Below, in pieces: positions 6,087 to 14,414 of a DNA stretch of 14,414 nt. The notes under the pieces are model-generated. The model was not told where the DNA came from and did no database searches. It was given only the letters and a program-made list of their open reading frames with translations. The DNA comes from Lachnospiraceae bacterium (lineage in GTDB: Bacteria; Bacillota; Clostridia; Lachnospirales; Lachnospiraceae), in contig VSNE01000032.1 in assembly GCA_009774155.1 (NCBI GenBank), positions 1-14,414 on the forward strand. Reading direction: 5' to 3'. A program made the position numbers and the translations under genes. Numbering within the stretch: the stretch's first letter is position 1; each line of letters opens with the position of its first letter.

Positions 6087-9000
6087 ATGAAACAAAGGAT
6101 TTTGAGCGCTGTCATGGCGCTGGTTCTATGCCTGAGCTTATACCCTGCATGGGCGCTGGCTGAAGAATCAGCGCCAGGTTCCTGTCCTCATCACCGCTCA
6201 CATACGCCGGAATGCGGCTATCAGGAAGCGGAGCCGGGGCAAAAGTGTACCCATAAGCATACGGAGGACTGTTACAGGACGGCAGAGAACTGTATCCATG
6301 AACACGGGGCAAGCTGTTATCCGGAGGACAAAGCATCCGAGGATAACGGATTATCTTCAGATGCAGAAGAAAAACAGCCCACGGAGTGCAGCCATTTATG
6401 CAGTGAGGACAGCGGCTGCGTCACAAAGGAACTGGACTGCCGCCATGAGCATGACGGGGACTGCGGCTATCTGGAGGAAATACCGGGAAGTCCCTGTACT
6501 TTTGTGTGCGGAATATGCAGCGGCGAAATACCGGAAGATGATATAAAAGATAACGATTCCGAAACGCCGGTAACGGAAAACGGGGATAAAATAGAAGACC
6601 CCGTCAGCCGGCAGGAGGAAACGGAAAAATGTGTCTGCGAAGAACTCTGCAAAGAGGGCGCCGTCAATATGGACTGCCCCGTGTGCGGCGCGGAGGATGC
6701 CGGCCTGTCAGACTGTAAAGGGAAGGCTGCGGAAGAGAACACGGAACGGCCGGAAGATGCCGGCATCTGCAGGCACCATCAGGAGCATGATGAGACCTGC
6801 GGCTACCGGCCCGCGTCAGAGGACGGAGAAGGCAGCCCGTGTACCTATGACTGCCGTATCTGCCCCATTGAGGACTTAATTGCCGCCCTGCCGGATGCGG
6901 AGAATATCACAGAGGACAATGCGGACGAGGTGCGGGCGCAGCTTGACGAAATCCTTGCCCTGTTTGCGGAGCTGACCGAGGACGAACAGGAGCAGGTGGA
7001 CTTGCCGCTCTGTTATGAGCTGCAGGCCATACTGGATTCAGCGAAAACGCCTGTTCCGGCAGATGAAATCCCTGAAGGGGCTGTGGTGAAGGTGGAAAAG
7101 GACGGCGGCGCGGCCGCCTATGCGGGCGCGGATGACTTGGACGCCCTGTTTGCGAGGAACAGCGGCAACTCCGGCGTGACTGTCACGCTGCTGGCGGATG
7201 TGGAGCGGACATCCACCCTTTTTATTTACATTAGCTGCACTCTGAACCTGAACGGGCATACCATCCGAAACACCGGTAGCGGTGCATGTGTCCTTGTTTA
7301 CGATGCCAGCATTATTGTGACCATTCAAGGTGAGGGCGGAAGCAGGATCATTTCTGAGCAATCTCATGCTCTTGGGACAATAGGAAACGTAACGCTGAAG
7401 GGCGGAACCTTTATCGGTAATGGAGAGAACTATGCCGGTGTATATGTCATTTCCGAGAATGTGACTCTGTCTGTTACCGGCGAAAATGTGGTCATACAGA
7501 ATACGGGCGGCGGTTATGGATTGGCCGTCAACATGGCACAGTCCGTTCAGCTCTCCGCCGGGGAATACTCCGGGACCGCCGGGGCGATTATAGTAACGGA
7601 CAACTCTGACCTCAGACTCGGCGATCTGCTGGCTCATACGGACACCACCCGGTACGCTTATTTTGACGGCGCCGGTACTGCGCCCATTACGGGCAGGCTG
7701 AGTGAAAAGGCGCTGGCCGGCACAGTGACGGTGGGGGCGTGCGATCACGCCGGCGAGGGTATTTGTGAATATATACCGATTGATAATACCGAAACCCACA
7801 GCAAGACCTGCCTTGCCTGCGGCCGTACGGAGGCAGAGGCCTGCGTCCGCGGTGAATACCAGCACAACGAAACCGACCACTGGCAGATCTGTAAGCTCTG
7901 CGGCGGCAAAAAGACCGGAGCGCATACAAGCAAATGTCTTGCCGCCCTGAGCGGTAATGTCATAACTGTGAGTGACGGGTGTGAAACCTGCGGGTATGCA
8001 GAGGATTTAGGCATTATTACCCTCGCTGTCCCCGAAAATCTGACCTACAGCGCAACGGCGGGTCAGAAGGTGACCTTGACAGGTGACTGGCTGAAGCCGG
8101 GAGAACTGACAATTATCCTGGATAACGGACAAGAAAATGAGTATAACGGGCCGTACCTTCTGCCGGATCTGGCCATAGGGGAACATAACCTGACAATTAC
8201 AGTGAACCCGGCAGGGGTGAGCGGGGGTGCAAGGTGTAAAGTCTCCTTTACCGTCCGGCCTGCCGCGCTGACCGGGGATATGGTAACGCTGTCCGCGGGC
8301 ACCGTCTATGACGGCGCGGAGCATAAGCCCGCCGTCACTGTTCGGCATGGGGGAAAGACGCTGACAGAGGGAACGGATTACGAAATTACTTATGACTCCG
8401 GGAACTTCACCAACGCCGGGACGGTTCAGATCACTGTCGCCGGCAAGGGCAATTACACCGGGGAGGCCACGAAGGGATACACGATTTATAAAGCAGATGT
8501 GCCCGCAGATAAGCTGTCATATACAGCGCCGGATGACCTGATCTATACCGGGCAAGCCAAAACGGCAGTTGTGACTGCAGATGGTCTGACAGGCATTGGG
8601 ACAATTACTGTAAAATACAGAAAAGACAACAGCGGCGAACTGATGGCAGAGGCAAAAGAGCCGGGCGCTTACCGTGTTTATGCGGTCATTTCGGAAGGAC
8701 AGAATTATAAGGCCGCAGAGATAAACGCGGGCAGATTTACCGTCTCCTATATGCCATCACCGGCCATCCTTTATAACGGCGGGGAAAAGAAAGACTGGTA
8801 CAAAGAGAATGTGTCTGTTTCCGCGGGAGCCGGTTATACGGTCTCCGATTCCGTGTACGGTCAATATAAAGAATCTTTCACCATACGGGCTGAAGAGGGG
8901 ATGGGGAGGGCCTGTTTTCTGCGCTTTAAGGATGCGGCCGGACATATCTCGGACAGCGTGGCGGTAAATGTGCGCTTCGATCTGACAGCGCCTGCGGGGA

Positions 9001-12000
9001 AGATTGCCGCAGGGGCAAAATGGTGGCAGAAAAACCTGCATTTTATGAGTTTCGGGCATTACGCGGCAAAAGAATATACCGTGACCGTAAAAGCGGAAGA
9101 TACAGACGGGAGCGGGATTGGAAAAATCGAATATGCCGTCGTGACAGGAGCCGATCAGTATACCGATGCAGGCGCGCTGGCAGCGGCGGGACTGAACTGG
9201 ACGGAATATGACGACAGCGGCAAACCTACCGTATCTGCAAATGCGGGCCAGTATGTGGTCTACGCCAGACTGACGGACAAAGCGGGAAACGTGGCATACA
9301 TCAGCACGGAAGGTATCCTTTTAGACAGCACGCCGCCTGCGGTGGGGAGCCTTTCCGTACCGGAGGATACGAGAAAAGACGTGACGGCAGGCTTTACCTT
9401 TACGGTAAGCGAGGCGGCGGACTATTATTATGCGGTTCTTCCGAAGGACAGCGCCGCCCCCTCGTCAGCCGAAGACATCATCGTGACCTGCGGCGGGACG
9501 CTGCCGGAGGGGAAAACAGGAAATGCCGTTGCCGGTACAGTTTCCTGCGGCATGGGCGCGGTATCAGAGGGTATGCCGGCCGGAAGCGTATCCGCGGAAG
9601 CCGAAAACCTGAAATCAAACACGGCGTACACCGTCTATGTAACCGTGGTTGACAAGGCCTTGGATATTACAAGCTCAGAAGCGGGAAAGCCTGCAGGAAA
9701 CATAGGGAACGTGGCGCAGGCGGATTTTACCACGAAGAAAACCCGGCCTGTCGTCACGAAAGCCCCGGCAGTGTCGGGAACCTACGGGCAGAGCATAGGG
9801 GAAATGACAGTGACAGACGGCACGGCGGAGAATGGGAGAACGGCTGTAACAGGCACGTGGGCCGTCAGCAGTACAGATAAAGACAAAAAGCCGTCTGCCG
9901 GGACAGCGGATAAAGTGACAGTCATTTTTACACCGGACACTGACAGCTATGACAGCGTATCCGTGAAAATCACCCCGACAGTGGGGCGCAGGAGTCTGAA
10001 TGCGTCCGGAGTCACAGTCTCGGAGGTGGCGGGAGCCTATATATATGATAACGGCGCGGAGATAAAACCGCCGTTGACGGTATCCGCCGGAACCCCGTCA
10101 ACGGGTATTTCTATTTCTGACAGCGGGGCAGTCCTTACCGGAAATGACTTTACCGTATCTTACAGTAATAATAAGAACGCAGGAATAAACACAGCGTCAG
10201 TAACCATTACCGGGAAAGGGAACTATACCGGTTCGGTGACAAAATATTTCACCATAGAAAAAGCGCCCGGACGCGAAGTGCCTGACCTGACGGGAAGCCA
10301 TACCGATGACGGGAAAACATATACTTATACGGTAACGCCCGCAGAAGGCGCGGTCTACCGAATGGGGGGCGGCGTATGGACAGACGGAAATGTATTTAAG
10401 GACATAACGCCGGGAACGAGAGTCATATTTTACGCAAAGATGCCGGAGGATAAAAATTATGAGGAAGGGCAGGAAAAAAGCCTTACCGTGGATTTTCCGA
10501 AGCTTACTCCGCCCGCTCCGGCGCTCACCTATAAAGCAGACCGTACAAATAAAGCGGATGTAAAGGTTACCATCACCCCGGTAAACGGGGCGGAGTACAG
10601 TTTTGACGGTGGGCAGACATGGACGGACAGCAACGAAAAGGGAGGCTTTACCACTTCCCAGACAGTGGTGCTTGCCATCCGGCTGAAAGAAACGGCAACC
10701 CATAACCCGTCGCCGGCACAGACCGTGACCGCAGACCTTGCCAAAAAGGACAGGGAAGCGCCGCCGGCATTTACGCTTCTGGTCACGGCAAACAAGGAGA
10801 CGGACTATACCGTCGCCATACCGCCCGAAGAGGGCTGCGAGTACGGCTTTGACGGCGTAACATGGTCGGACGTCAATGTAAAGACTGGCGTAAAAGCCGG
10901 TGAGACAGTGACCGGTTATAAGCGGTATAAGGAAAACAATGATTATAATGCCAGCAGCGCAGTGTCCGCAAAAGAAACAATGCCGAAGTTCAGGGTAAAG
11001 ACACCTGTGATCTCCCCGGCAGGGGGAAGCTACTCAGGCAGCGTCAGCGTGACCATCACCTGCGCGTCACCGGATGCGGAAATTTATTACACAACAGACG
11101 GCAGTACGCCCCGCCGCAGTTCTGCACTCTATACAGGGGCGTTTTCGGTAACAGCGCCGGCAACGGTAAAAGCCATAGCCATAAAGGACGGGTTTACGGA
11201 CAGCGCCGAGGCGTCGGAGACCTATACAAAGAAAAGCGGCGGCGGTTCAGGCGGAAACGGCGGCGGCGGAAATTCCGGCGGTGGTAATGACGGCAGTGAT
11301 CCGGGCGGCGGCAGCACCGTTTTGCAGGTACCCGCGATCCCGCCCGCAGATGCCGGCACCGATCCGGGGAACAAAGCTGCGCAGGGAGGACCGGAACCGG
11401 GAATCACGCCGGTGAATCCGGGAAGCAAAACAGACGCTTCCGCGCAGGAAACAAAGCAGCCGTTCATCAAGGGTGCAGACGGCAAGATTGGATGGGATGT
11501 GATCCGGGCCGAGGAAGCAAAGGCGGAAGAAGGCAGCGCCATCAACGTGGATATGAACGGAAGCACCGTGGTTCCGGGGGATATCTTTGACAGCGCCAGG
11601 GGAAGGGACATTACCGTCACTTTTGACATGGGAGACGGCATCCTTTGGAGCGTGGACGGAAAGAGCATCACAACGGATAAGGCGGGCGACATTGATTTCT
11701 CCGTACAGACCGGAACAGATATGATACCGGTTGACATCATAAACAATGTGGCCGGGGAGGGTCGCAGCATTCAGATCAGCCTTGCCTATGAAGGGGAGTT
11801 CGGCTTTACCGCAGTCCTTTTCATAAACCTGGGAAAAGAGAATGGGGGGCTTACCGCAAGCCTGTATTATTACAATGAAAGTACAGGGGAGCTTGCGTTT
11901 ATCTGTAAAGACGGAGTGGCAGAGGACGGAACGGCAGAGCTTGCGTTCACTCATGCGTCAGATTATGCCATTGTGATAGATGGGGAGGCAGAAGAAAACG

Positions 12001-12188
12001 GCGGCGCTGCAGAGCCTGCGCAGCCGGAAGCCCAGGATGAAAACAACACCGGGGCGGCAGAGGAAAACCCGCAGACGGGGCAGGCATGGAGACCATGGAG
12101 GATTGCGGCGGCCGGTGTGTTGATAATTTTCCTTGGCATTGGCGTATTTTGGGCAATAAGACGGAAAAAAGAAACAGAAAACAACTAA
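6087..12188 (+). CDS. Giant NPQTG-anchored modular surface protein (adhesin-like)
   Basis: This 2033-aa protein should be secreted and sortase-linked to the cell wall. A signal peptide (1-25, cleavage after ALA) is followed by Cys/His-rich arrays (about 32-290) with repeated CxHxH...CGY units, some ending in SPCTxxC. A beta-helix-like region (about 355-515, with LNLNGHTI) and another CxxC-rich block (about 551-640) follow. Next come Ig/MBG-like domains, e.g. about 732-801 (GTDYEITYDSGNFTNAGT) and 1302-1393, and three related units of roughly 80 residues (about 1394-1637) built on a Y-x-F-D-G-x-x-W motif. Then a chitobiase C-terminal-like domain (about 1638-1713, IYYTTDGSTP), a Gly-rich linker and a final beta domain (about 1790-1970). 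The end has NPQTG at 1994-1998, a helix (about 2006-2024) and a basic tail. Start is supported by AGGAGG. Ligand unknown; no enzyme active site seen. Confidence 0.93.
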   Translation: MKQRILSAVMALVLCLSLYPAWALAEESAPGSCPHHRSHTPECGYQEAEPGQKCTHKHTEDCYRTAENCIHEHGASCYPEDKASEDNGLSSDAEEKQPTECSHLCSEDSGCVTKELDCRHEHDGDCGYLEEIPGSPCTFVCGICSGEIPEDDIKDNDSETPVTENGDKIEDPVSRQEETEKCVCEELCKEGAVNMDCPVCGAEDAGLSDCKGKAAEENTERPEDAGICRHHQEHDETCGYRPASEDGEGSPCTYDCRICPIEDLIAALPDAENITEDNADEVRAQLDEILALFAELTEDEQEQVDLPLCYELQAILDSAKTPVPADEIPEGAVVKVEKDGGAAAYAGADDLDALFARNSGNSGVTVTLLADVERTSTLFIYISCTLNLNGHTIRNTGSGACVLVYDASIIVTIQGEGGSRIISEQSHALGTIGNVTLKGGTFIGNGENYAGVYVISENVTLSVTGENVVIQNTGGGYGLAVNMAQSVQLSAGEYSGTAGAIIVTDNSDLRLGDLLAHTDTTRYAYFDGAGTAPITGRLSEKALAGTVTVGACDHAGEGICEYIPIDNTETHSKTCLACGRTEAEACVRGEYQHNETDHWQICKLCGGKKTGAHTSKCLAALSGNVITVSDGCETCGYAEDLGIITLAVPENLTYSATAGQKVTLTGDWLKPGELTIILDNGQENEYNGPYLLPDLAIGEHNLTITVNPAGVSGGARCKVSFTVRPAALTGDMVTLSAGTVYDGAEHKPAVTVRHGGKTLTEGTDYEITYDSGNFTNAGTVQITVAGKGNYTGEATKGYTIYKADVPADKLSYTAPDDLIYTGQAKTAVVTADGLTGIGTITVKYRKDNSGELMAEAKEPGAYRVYAVISEGQNYKAAEINAGRFTVSYMPSPAILYNGGEKKDWYKENVSVSAGAGYTVSDSVYGQYKESFTIRAEEGMGRACFLRFKDAAGHISDSVAVNVRFDLTAPAGKIAAGAKWWQKNLHFMSFGHYAAKEYTVTVKAEDTDGSGIGKIEYAVVTGADQYTDAGALAAAGLNWTEYDDSGKPTVSANAGQYVVYARLTDKAGNVAYISTEGILLDSTPPAVGSLSVPEDTRKDVTAGFTFTVSEAADYYYAVLPKDSAAPSSAEDIIVTCGGTLPEGKTGNAVAGTVSCGMGAVSEGMPAGSVSAEAENLKSNTAYTVYVTVVDKALDITSSEAGKPAGNIGNVAQADFTTKKTRPVVTKAPAVSGTYGQSIGEMTVTDGTAENGRTAVTGTWAVSSTDKDKKPSAGTADKVTVIFTPDTDSYDSVSVKITPTVGRRSLNASGVTVSEVAGAYIYDNGAEIKPPLTVSAGTPSTGISISDSGAVLTGNDFTVSYSNNKNAGINTASVTITGKGNYTGSVTKYFTIEKAPGREVPDLTGSHTDDGKTYTYTVTPAEGAVYRMGGGVWTDGNVFKDITPGTRVIFYAKMPEDKNYEEGQEKSLTVDFPKLTPPAPALTYKADRTNKADVKVTITPVNGAEYSFDGGQTWTDSNEKGGFTTSQTVVLAIRLKETATHNPSPAQTVTADLAKKDREAPPAFTLLVTANKETDYTVAIPPEEGCEYGFDGVTWSDVNVKTGVKAGETVTGYKRYKENNDYNASSAVSAKETMPKFRVKTPVISPAGGSYSGSVSVTITCASPDAEIYYTTDGSTPRRSSALYTGAFSVTAPATVKAIAIKDGFTDSAEASETYTKKSGGGSGGNGGGGNSGGGNDGSDPGGGSTVLQVPAIPPADAGTDPGNKAAQGGPEPGITPVNPGSKTDASAQETKQPFIKGADGKIGWDVIRAEEAKAEEGSAINVDMNGSTVVPGDIFDSARGRDITVTFDMGDGILWSVDGKSITTDKAGDIDFSVQTGTDMIPVDIINNVAGEGRSIQISLAYEGEFGFTAVLFINLGKENGGLTASLYYYNESTGELAFICKDGVAEDGTAELAFTHASDYAIVIDGEAEENGGAAEPAQPEAQDENNTGAAEENPQTGQAWRPWRIAAAGVLIIFLGIGVFWAIRRKKETENN

Positions 12189-12195
12189 CCTACAG

Positions 12196-12813
12196 TTACT
12201 GTAACGACAGCAGATCCATAGGATTTTTAAGAAAGTAATCTGCCTTTATGGATGTCTGACGGCTGCCCCATACGGCCAGAGCAAAATCAATTCCGGCGTT
12301 TTCTGCGCACATGCTGTCATATTTGCTGTCACCAATGCAGAGTGTTTGTCTGCAGTCCGCTTTTGATATTTCCAAATATTTCAAAAGCGGCGCTGCATTG
12401 GGCTTATGTCTTTGGGTATCGTCCGCGCAGACAATTGTTTTAAAATAATGGCTGATATTAAAATGGGAAAAGTCCTGTTTAAACTCTTCTCTTGTCTTTG
12501 ACGTGACGATTCCCATTTTGCAATCCAGCCTTAGAAGGTTTTTTAATAATTCGGTTATTCCGTCAAATACCTTAACGGTATCTGCATATTTACGCATATT
12601 TTTATTCCATAATTCTGCCGCATAGGAAATGTTTTTGATATCAAGTTTTTTCAAAGCGTCCGCCCCGGTGATTCCCAGCGCAAAGGTCAATTCAGAGTAT
12701 GGGATCTCTCTCCCGGACAATACCCTCACGGTTTCCTGCAATGAACGTAAAACCGCATATTCCGTATCAATCAGAGTACCGTCAATGTCAAAAACGATAT
12801 GCCTATATTTCAT
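12196..12813 (-). CDS. HAD-family phosphatase (Gph/PgmB-like)
   Basis: A 205-aa cytoplasmic hydrolase expected to act on small phosphorylated substrates. All four HAD motifs are present: DIDGT with nucleophile Asp9 and Asp11, VTSKT with Thr104/Ser105, Lys137 in RHKPNAAPL, and GDSKYD with Asp162 and Asp166. The residues between motifs I and II form a helical cap like phosphoglycolate phosphatase. The ORF stays open 70 codons upstream, but that part is unrelated to the family; the chosen start, MKYRHIVFDIDG, is preceded by a GGAAAGG-type ribosome site. It converges on the surface-protein gene with only 7 nt between stops and no evident terminator. Substrate is not deducible. Confidence 0.92.
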   Translation of the reverse strand: MKYRHIVFDIDGTLIDTEYAVLRSLQETVRVLSGREIPYSELTFALGITGADALKKLDIKNISYAAELWNKNMRKYADTVKVFDGITELLKNLLRLDCKMGIVTSKTREEFKQDFSHFNISHYFKTIVCADDTQRHKPNAAPLLKYLEISKADCRQTLCIGDSKYDSMCAENAGIDFALAVWGSRQTSIKADYFLKNPMDLLSLQ

Positions 12814-12944
12814 ATTGCCGCCTTTCCTTGTCTGTATTAAAAGAATATATCGCTCTGTGTGGATTTCCCGCCGCAGCATAACTGGCGGGCCGGGGCGGTT
12901 TATCCGCCTCCAGTCCCCTTTATGATGAAATATTTGCAGGTAAA
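12814..12944. repeat. Tandem GC-rich hairpins between HAD and 79-aa genes
   Basis: Two short inverted repeats sit close together: CCCGCC (12867-12872) with GGCGGG (12884-12889), and GGCGG (12894-12898) with CCGCC (12904-12908). Neither is followed by a T-run on either strand. They may slow or process the leftward transcript, or be a palindromic repeat unit. Confidence 0.4.
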
Positions 12945-13184
12945 TCAGCAGTCCCCGGCGTAATACGAAACAATGCTCATATAGTCCTTTGGACCCGGAA
13001 TTTCCAGAATAAGCCGCAGACAATGTTTATTCCGGCAGTACTGCTGCCGCAGGCTGTCCTGTACCTTTTCTTCTCCGTTGATGTTTACTTTTTTACCGTC
13101 CGGGCAGATCATATGCACCTTGCCGGTACAGGCATTGACCGTATTCAAAAATTTTTCCAAGTTCAGAATATTCAGTTTTACCAT
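12945..13184 (-). CDS. Conserved small protein of unknown function, 79 aa
   Basis: The product has no signal peptide or membrane helix. It begins MVKLNILNLEKFLNTVNACT and ends IPGPKDYMSIVSYYAGDC. I recall similar short proteins with the same beginning and end in clostridial genomes, without a known function, so I treat it as a conserved hypothetical. The ORF is open 65 codons upstream, but a strong GGAGGAGG (13192-13199) fixes the start at 13184. It lies 88 nt downstream of the AraC-type gene in the same direction, with its own TATAAT between them, so it may be made separately from the regulator. Confidence 0.8.
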   Translation of the reverse strand: MVKLNILNLEKFLNTVNACTGKVHMICPDGKKVNINGEEKVQDSLRQQYCRNKHCLRLILEIPGPKDYMSIVSYYAGDC

Positions 13185-13197
13185 CTTGAACCCTCCT

Positions 13198-13225
13198 CCT
13201 GTAAATGGATGATTGACTTTACAGG
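13198..13225 (-). promoter_or_regulatory. Inverted repeat overlapping the 79-aa gene ribosome site
   Basis: CCTGTAAA (13198-13205) and TTTACAGG (13218-13225) are perfect 8-bp arms with a 12-nt loop. In the mRNA the 3' arm ends inside the GGAGGAGG ribosome site, so folding could hide part of it. Confidence 0.5.
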
Positions 13226-13229
13226 TATC

Positions 13230-13258
13230 ATTATAATGCGGTCCGCATGGAAAAAATA
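13230..13258 (-). promoter_or_regulatory. Promoter of the 79-aa gene with a palindrome in its spacer
   Basis: On the minus strand a perfect TATAAT (complement of 13230-13235) is preceded by a spacer carrying ATGCGG-A-CCGCAT, a perfect 6+1+6 palindrome at 13236-13248. The -35 position (13253-13258) reads TATTTT, a poor match. A palindrome between the boxes is a typical place for a repressor, or for a MerR-type activator. Confidence 0.5.
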
Positions 13259-13272
13259 TTTCATTTCTGCCT

Positions 13273-14184
13273 TTATATATCACAATTCTGCCATTTCCGC
13301 CGATATTCTGACGGTGTACAGCGTGCATATTCCCGGAAAACCTTTCCAAAATAGCTGCTGCTCCCCAAACCGCAGGCATGGCTGATAACCGTAACAGGCT
13401 CCTGCCCTCCTGCCAGCATCTGACAGGCCATCTGCAGACGGTAACCTTTTATGTATTCCGCAGGCGTCATATGCAGACAGTCGCGGAACACTCTGAAACA
13501 TTCCCGTTCGCTTAAGTATGCCGCTGCGGCAAGCTCCGGGACAGAGATTTTTTCCGGATAATGCTCATGAATGTATATCATCATCAGCTTTATTTTATCG
13601 TTGCTTCTGCTGTGTTCTCCGTTTTTCTCCCGCATAGGGCGGGATAGTTCAAAAAGCATTAACCATATTTCCGACAGGGCCTCCCGCAGCTTCATTTCAT
13701 ATCCAAATTCACTGCCTGAAAAATGAAACGCGTCAAGGATAAGCTCCAAAACCTTTTTCTGTGCCGCGTTGTCCGGGAAAAGGGGGATGATCTCAATCTG
13801 CGGATCAGCCGCAACAGGGGTGATATATTTCTTCTCGATTCTGCCGCCCTGTTCTCCTGCAAGCAGGGAAGGATCAAAAATATGAAGAATCTGGCTGTTT
13901 TTCTCTGTTCGTGAAATTGCTTTTGTCATATGAAGTACATTTGAATTTACCATGCCGCCGCTTCCGGCAGGAAACAATATTTTTCCTCCGGGTGTGTAGT
14001 ATTCAAGGCTGCCGCTTTCCATGTAAAAAAGCTCTACCGCCTTATGCCAATGCCACGGCACAAAACGCCCTATATACTTGTCAAGCTCTGCTCTCGAAGC
14101 AATATAGGGAAAGTCGCCGGAAAAACCGGAAAATAATTCTTCCTTGCTTCCGGCATGAAATTCAATCCTCTGTACATTTTTCAT
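13273..14184 (-). CDS. AraC-family transcriptional regulator
   Basis: A 303-aa regulator. The N-terminal part (about residues 35-95) is a cupin-like AraC ligand-binding domain with the typical FVPWHWHKAVELFYM and a GSLEYY stretch. The C-terminal 100 residues form the double helix-turn-helix domain, with ISVPELAAAAYLSERECFRVF for the first and VTVISHACGLGSSSYFGKVF for the second, ending in the usual TPSEYRRKW. The start at 14184 is preferred over an upstream ATG at 14250 because AAGGGG lies 8 nt before it and the family homology begins soon after. The type often responds to sugars and controls neighbouring sugar-use genes. A rightward gene seems to begin just past the window edge and is a likely target. 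Confidence 0.93.
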   Translation of the reverse strand: MKNVQRIEFHAGSKEELFSGFSGDFPYIASRAELDKYIGRFVPWHWHKAVELFYMESGSLEYYTPGGKILFPAGSGGMVNSNVLHMTKAISRTEKNSQILHIFDPSLLAGEQGGRIEKKYITPVAADPQIEIIPLFPDNAAQKKVLELILDAFHFSGSEFGYEMKLREALSEIWLMLFELSRPMREKNGEHSRSNDKIKLMMIYIHEHYPEKISVPELAAAAYLSERECFRVFRDCLHMTPAEYIKGYRLQMACQMLAGGQEPVTVISHACGLGSSSYFGKVFREYARCTPSEYRRKWQNCDI

Positions 14185-14239
14185 ATCTATTCCCCTTGCG
14201 TTTTTGTAATACTGGCCTGTTGCGACAGAAAAATAAAGA

Positions 14240-14312
14240 AACTTCAACAAAATATGCTATCCTGTTTGTAAACCATATAAATTCCAAAAGGGGATGCCAT
14301 GATGTTGAAGTT
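14240..14312. repeat. 10-bp inverted repeat in the AraC divergent region
   Basis: AACTTCAACA (14240-14249) and TGTTGAAGTT (14303-14312) are perfect complements separated by 53 nt. The right arm covers codons 2-5 of the short ORF. It may be a regulator site or a coincidence of AT-rich sequence. Confidence 0.35.
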
Positions 14313-14385
14313 CCAAAATAATCATACCGCTGTATACGGACAGCATTATGAAAAAACGGATATTTTTCAGCTATTAATGTATTAA
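14299..14385 (+). CDS. Short ORF, 28 aa, divergent from the AraC gene
   Basis: An ATGATG start follows AAAGGGG (14287-14293) at good distance and reads MMLKFQNNHTAVYGQHYEKT and on to LLMY before TAA at 14383. It matches no family I know. It may be a leader peptide for a gene beyond the edge, a broken gene start, or chance. A GAGG at 14405-14408 at the very end could be the ribosome site of that next gene. Confidence 0.3.
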   Translation: MMLKFQNNHTAVYGQHYEKTDIFQLLMY

Positions 14386-14414
14386 AAACTGTTTTTTTCT
14401 ATATGAGGATTATA

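Noticed and set aside
11222..11954. Long minus-strand frames opposite the 3' half of the surface-protein gene
   Set aside because: They mirror the repetitive GC-rich coding sequence and have no ribosome site or recognisable domain.
12814..13023. The longer 275-aa version of the HAD protein
   Set aside because: The extra 70 residues precede the family's usual N-terminus, read through GC-rich hairpins and overlap the 79-aa gene; the internal start has a ribosome site.

Overview
The window looks like an accessory region of a gut-type Gram-positive anaerobe, most likely Lachnospiraceae or a relative. The evidence is strong GGAGG-type ribosome sites, a sigma-A promoter, an AgrA/AgrC-style two-component pair, and a giant Cys/His-rich surface protein with an NPQTG sortase signal. 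The taxon is inferred from gene style only.

Layout, left to right. At 174-806 (+) is a small serine recombinase. Its stop overlaps the stop of a leftward two-component operon: a LytTR response regulator (2617-3342, -) and then a 7TM GHKL histidine kinase (803-2620, -), joined by a 4-nt ATGA overlap. The regulator has a textbook promoter (TTGACA, 17 nt, TATACT). A structured 243-bp intergenic region follows. Next is a rightward two-gene operon: an unrecognised 212-aa protein with a Cys/His pattern (3586-4224), and a complete cholesterol-dependent cytolysin (4241-5689) with no signal peptide, ending in a clear terminator. After a 397-bp regulatory region comes a 2033-aa surface protein (6087-12188) with secretion signal, Cys/His arrays, a beta-helix-like region, many Ig/MBG-like domains and an NPQTG anchor.

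The right end is more AT-rich and looks like ordinary chromosome. Reading leftward it holds an AraC-family regulator, a conserved 79-aa protein and a HAD phosphatase. A 28-aa ORF runs rightward at the end and may lead into a gene beyond the window.

The central proposal is a sensor-controlled host-interaction module. An exact 28-bp direct repeat lies just upstream of the two-component promoter and again ahead of the surface-protein gene; the first copy is also upstream of the cytolysin operon. This would fit the LytTR regulator controlling itself, a pore-forming toxin with its partner, and a wall-anchored adhesin. The cytolysin undecapeptide is GTTGLVWEPWR, close to intermedilysin and vaginolysin and lacking the classical Cys and middle Trp. 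It keeps the Thr-Leu cholesterol pair. By eye it lacks the Y-X-Y-X14-R-S CD59 signature. The regulatory link and the role of the 212-aa protein are inference.
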